This document shows, piece by piece, positions 63,715-64,000 of a DNA stretch of 64,000 nucleotides. The position numbers and the translations under genes are program-made. The number at the start of each line of letters is the position of its first letter. Positions within the stretch are counted from its first letter, which is position 1. Source of the DNA: Lonicera japonica (Eukaryota > Streptophyta > Magnoliopsida > Dipsacales > Caprifoliaceae); the NCBI GenBank assembly GCA_021464415.1, contig JAKCWG010000189.1, positions 1 through 64,000 of the forward strand, in the 5' to 3' direction. The notes under the pieces are model-generated. The model ran no database searches. It was not told the origin of the DNA and saw only the letters and a list, made by a program, of their open reading frames with translations.

Positions 63715-64000
63715 AGAAAACTGAAACTGAAAAAGCTATTTATTTAATTCGAAAAAAAATGTTGTTTGTTTGAAAATAAGTTATATAACACATCTGAAAA
63801 CTGAATTTTTTTAGAATAATTTTTTTACCCTTATTAGTTTATTTGGATCACATGATTCTACCATATTTTAAGGAAAAATATATATTTTACACTCGTTAAA
63901 ATTAAATTTTAAATTTTAAATATTAAATTTGCCACTTAAAACTTTTGATAAAAATTTTAAGTGGTAAAAATTAAATTGGCCCACAATTTTTTTAGTTAAC
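63715..64000. other. AT-rich sequence at window end
   Basis: Continues a gaaaactgaaactg-type repeat that also lies left of the hAT element (62838-62868), so the hAT sits inside another repeat. No gene. Confidence 0.45.

Overview
The window is nuclear DNA of a flowering plant, almost certainly a eudicot. It is AT-rich, the genes have GT-AG introns, and the recognisable proteins are plant families: an Rf-like PPR protein, an F-box/FBD protein, a SANT/DUF3755 protein, BLOS2 and MULE transposase. Most of the sequence is repetitive. I do not assign a species.

Layout. 1-9250: AT-rich flank with a 64-base poly-G run, then a broken, tandemly amplified P-class PPR gene (2357-4301) and unassigned downstream sequence with a diverged repeat. 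9252-13140: a 3.9-kb element with long inverted ends that carries a decayed Helitron Rep N-terminal fragment. 13450-18240: LTR-like fragments, a non-autonomous Helitron with both ends and its AT target visible (15163-16121), and a second Helitron 3' end followed by a ~250-bp tandem array. 19683-21924: an FBD/LRR pseudogene between LTR-like direct repeats, split by a 330-bp MITE with an 8-bp target duplication. 24027-35136 (minus): an intact seven-exon SANT/DUF3755 gene, 279 residues, whose exon phases all join; its introns hold SINE-like, LTR-like and MITE sequence. 36200-40700: a TIR element, a 33-bp minisatellite and unassigned DNA. 40712-45153: a decayed MULE with a GRF zinc-finger pseudogene and a convergent transposase remnant, split by a solo LTR (42602-44404) with a perfect 5-bp target duplication. 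45154-49090: LTR-like and unassigned DNA. 49751-59109 (plus): five intact exons of a kanadaptin-like FHA domain followed by two intact exons of BLOS2. 59314-63706: back-to-back MITEs, an (AT)n tract, a TIR pair and an hAT-like element.

Main point of interest. The FHA exons stop where the rest of kanadaptin should begin. They end in phase 0, and the next coding exons on the same strand are BLOS2 exons that start in phase 0 and have no visible start codon of their own. This is consistent with a 278-residue FHA-BLOS2 chimera, or with a truncated FHA duplicate next to BLOS2 with a hidden small first exon. Transcript data would decide.

Limits. Family assignments come from recognised motifs, not searches. 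Splice models are by eye. Several small lesions sit in short homopolymers and could be assembly errors.
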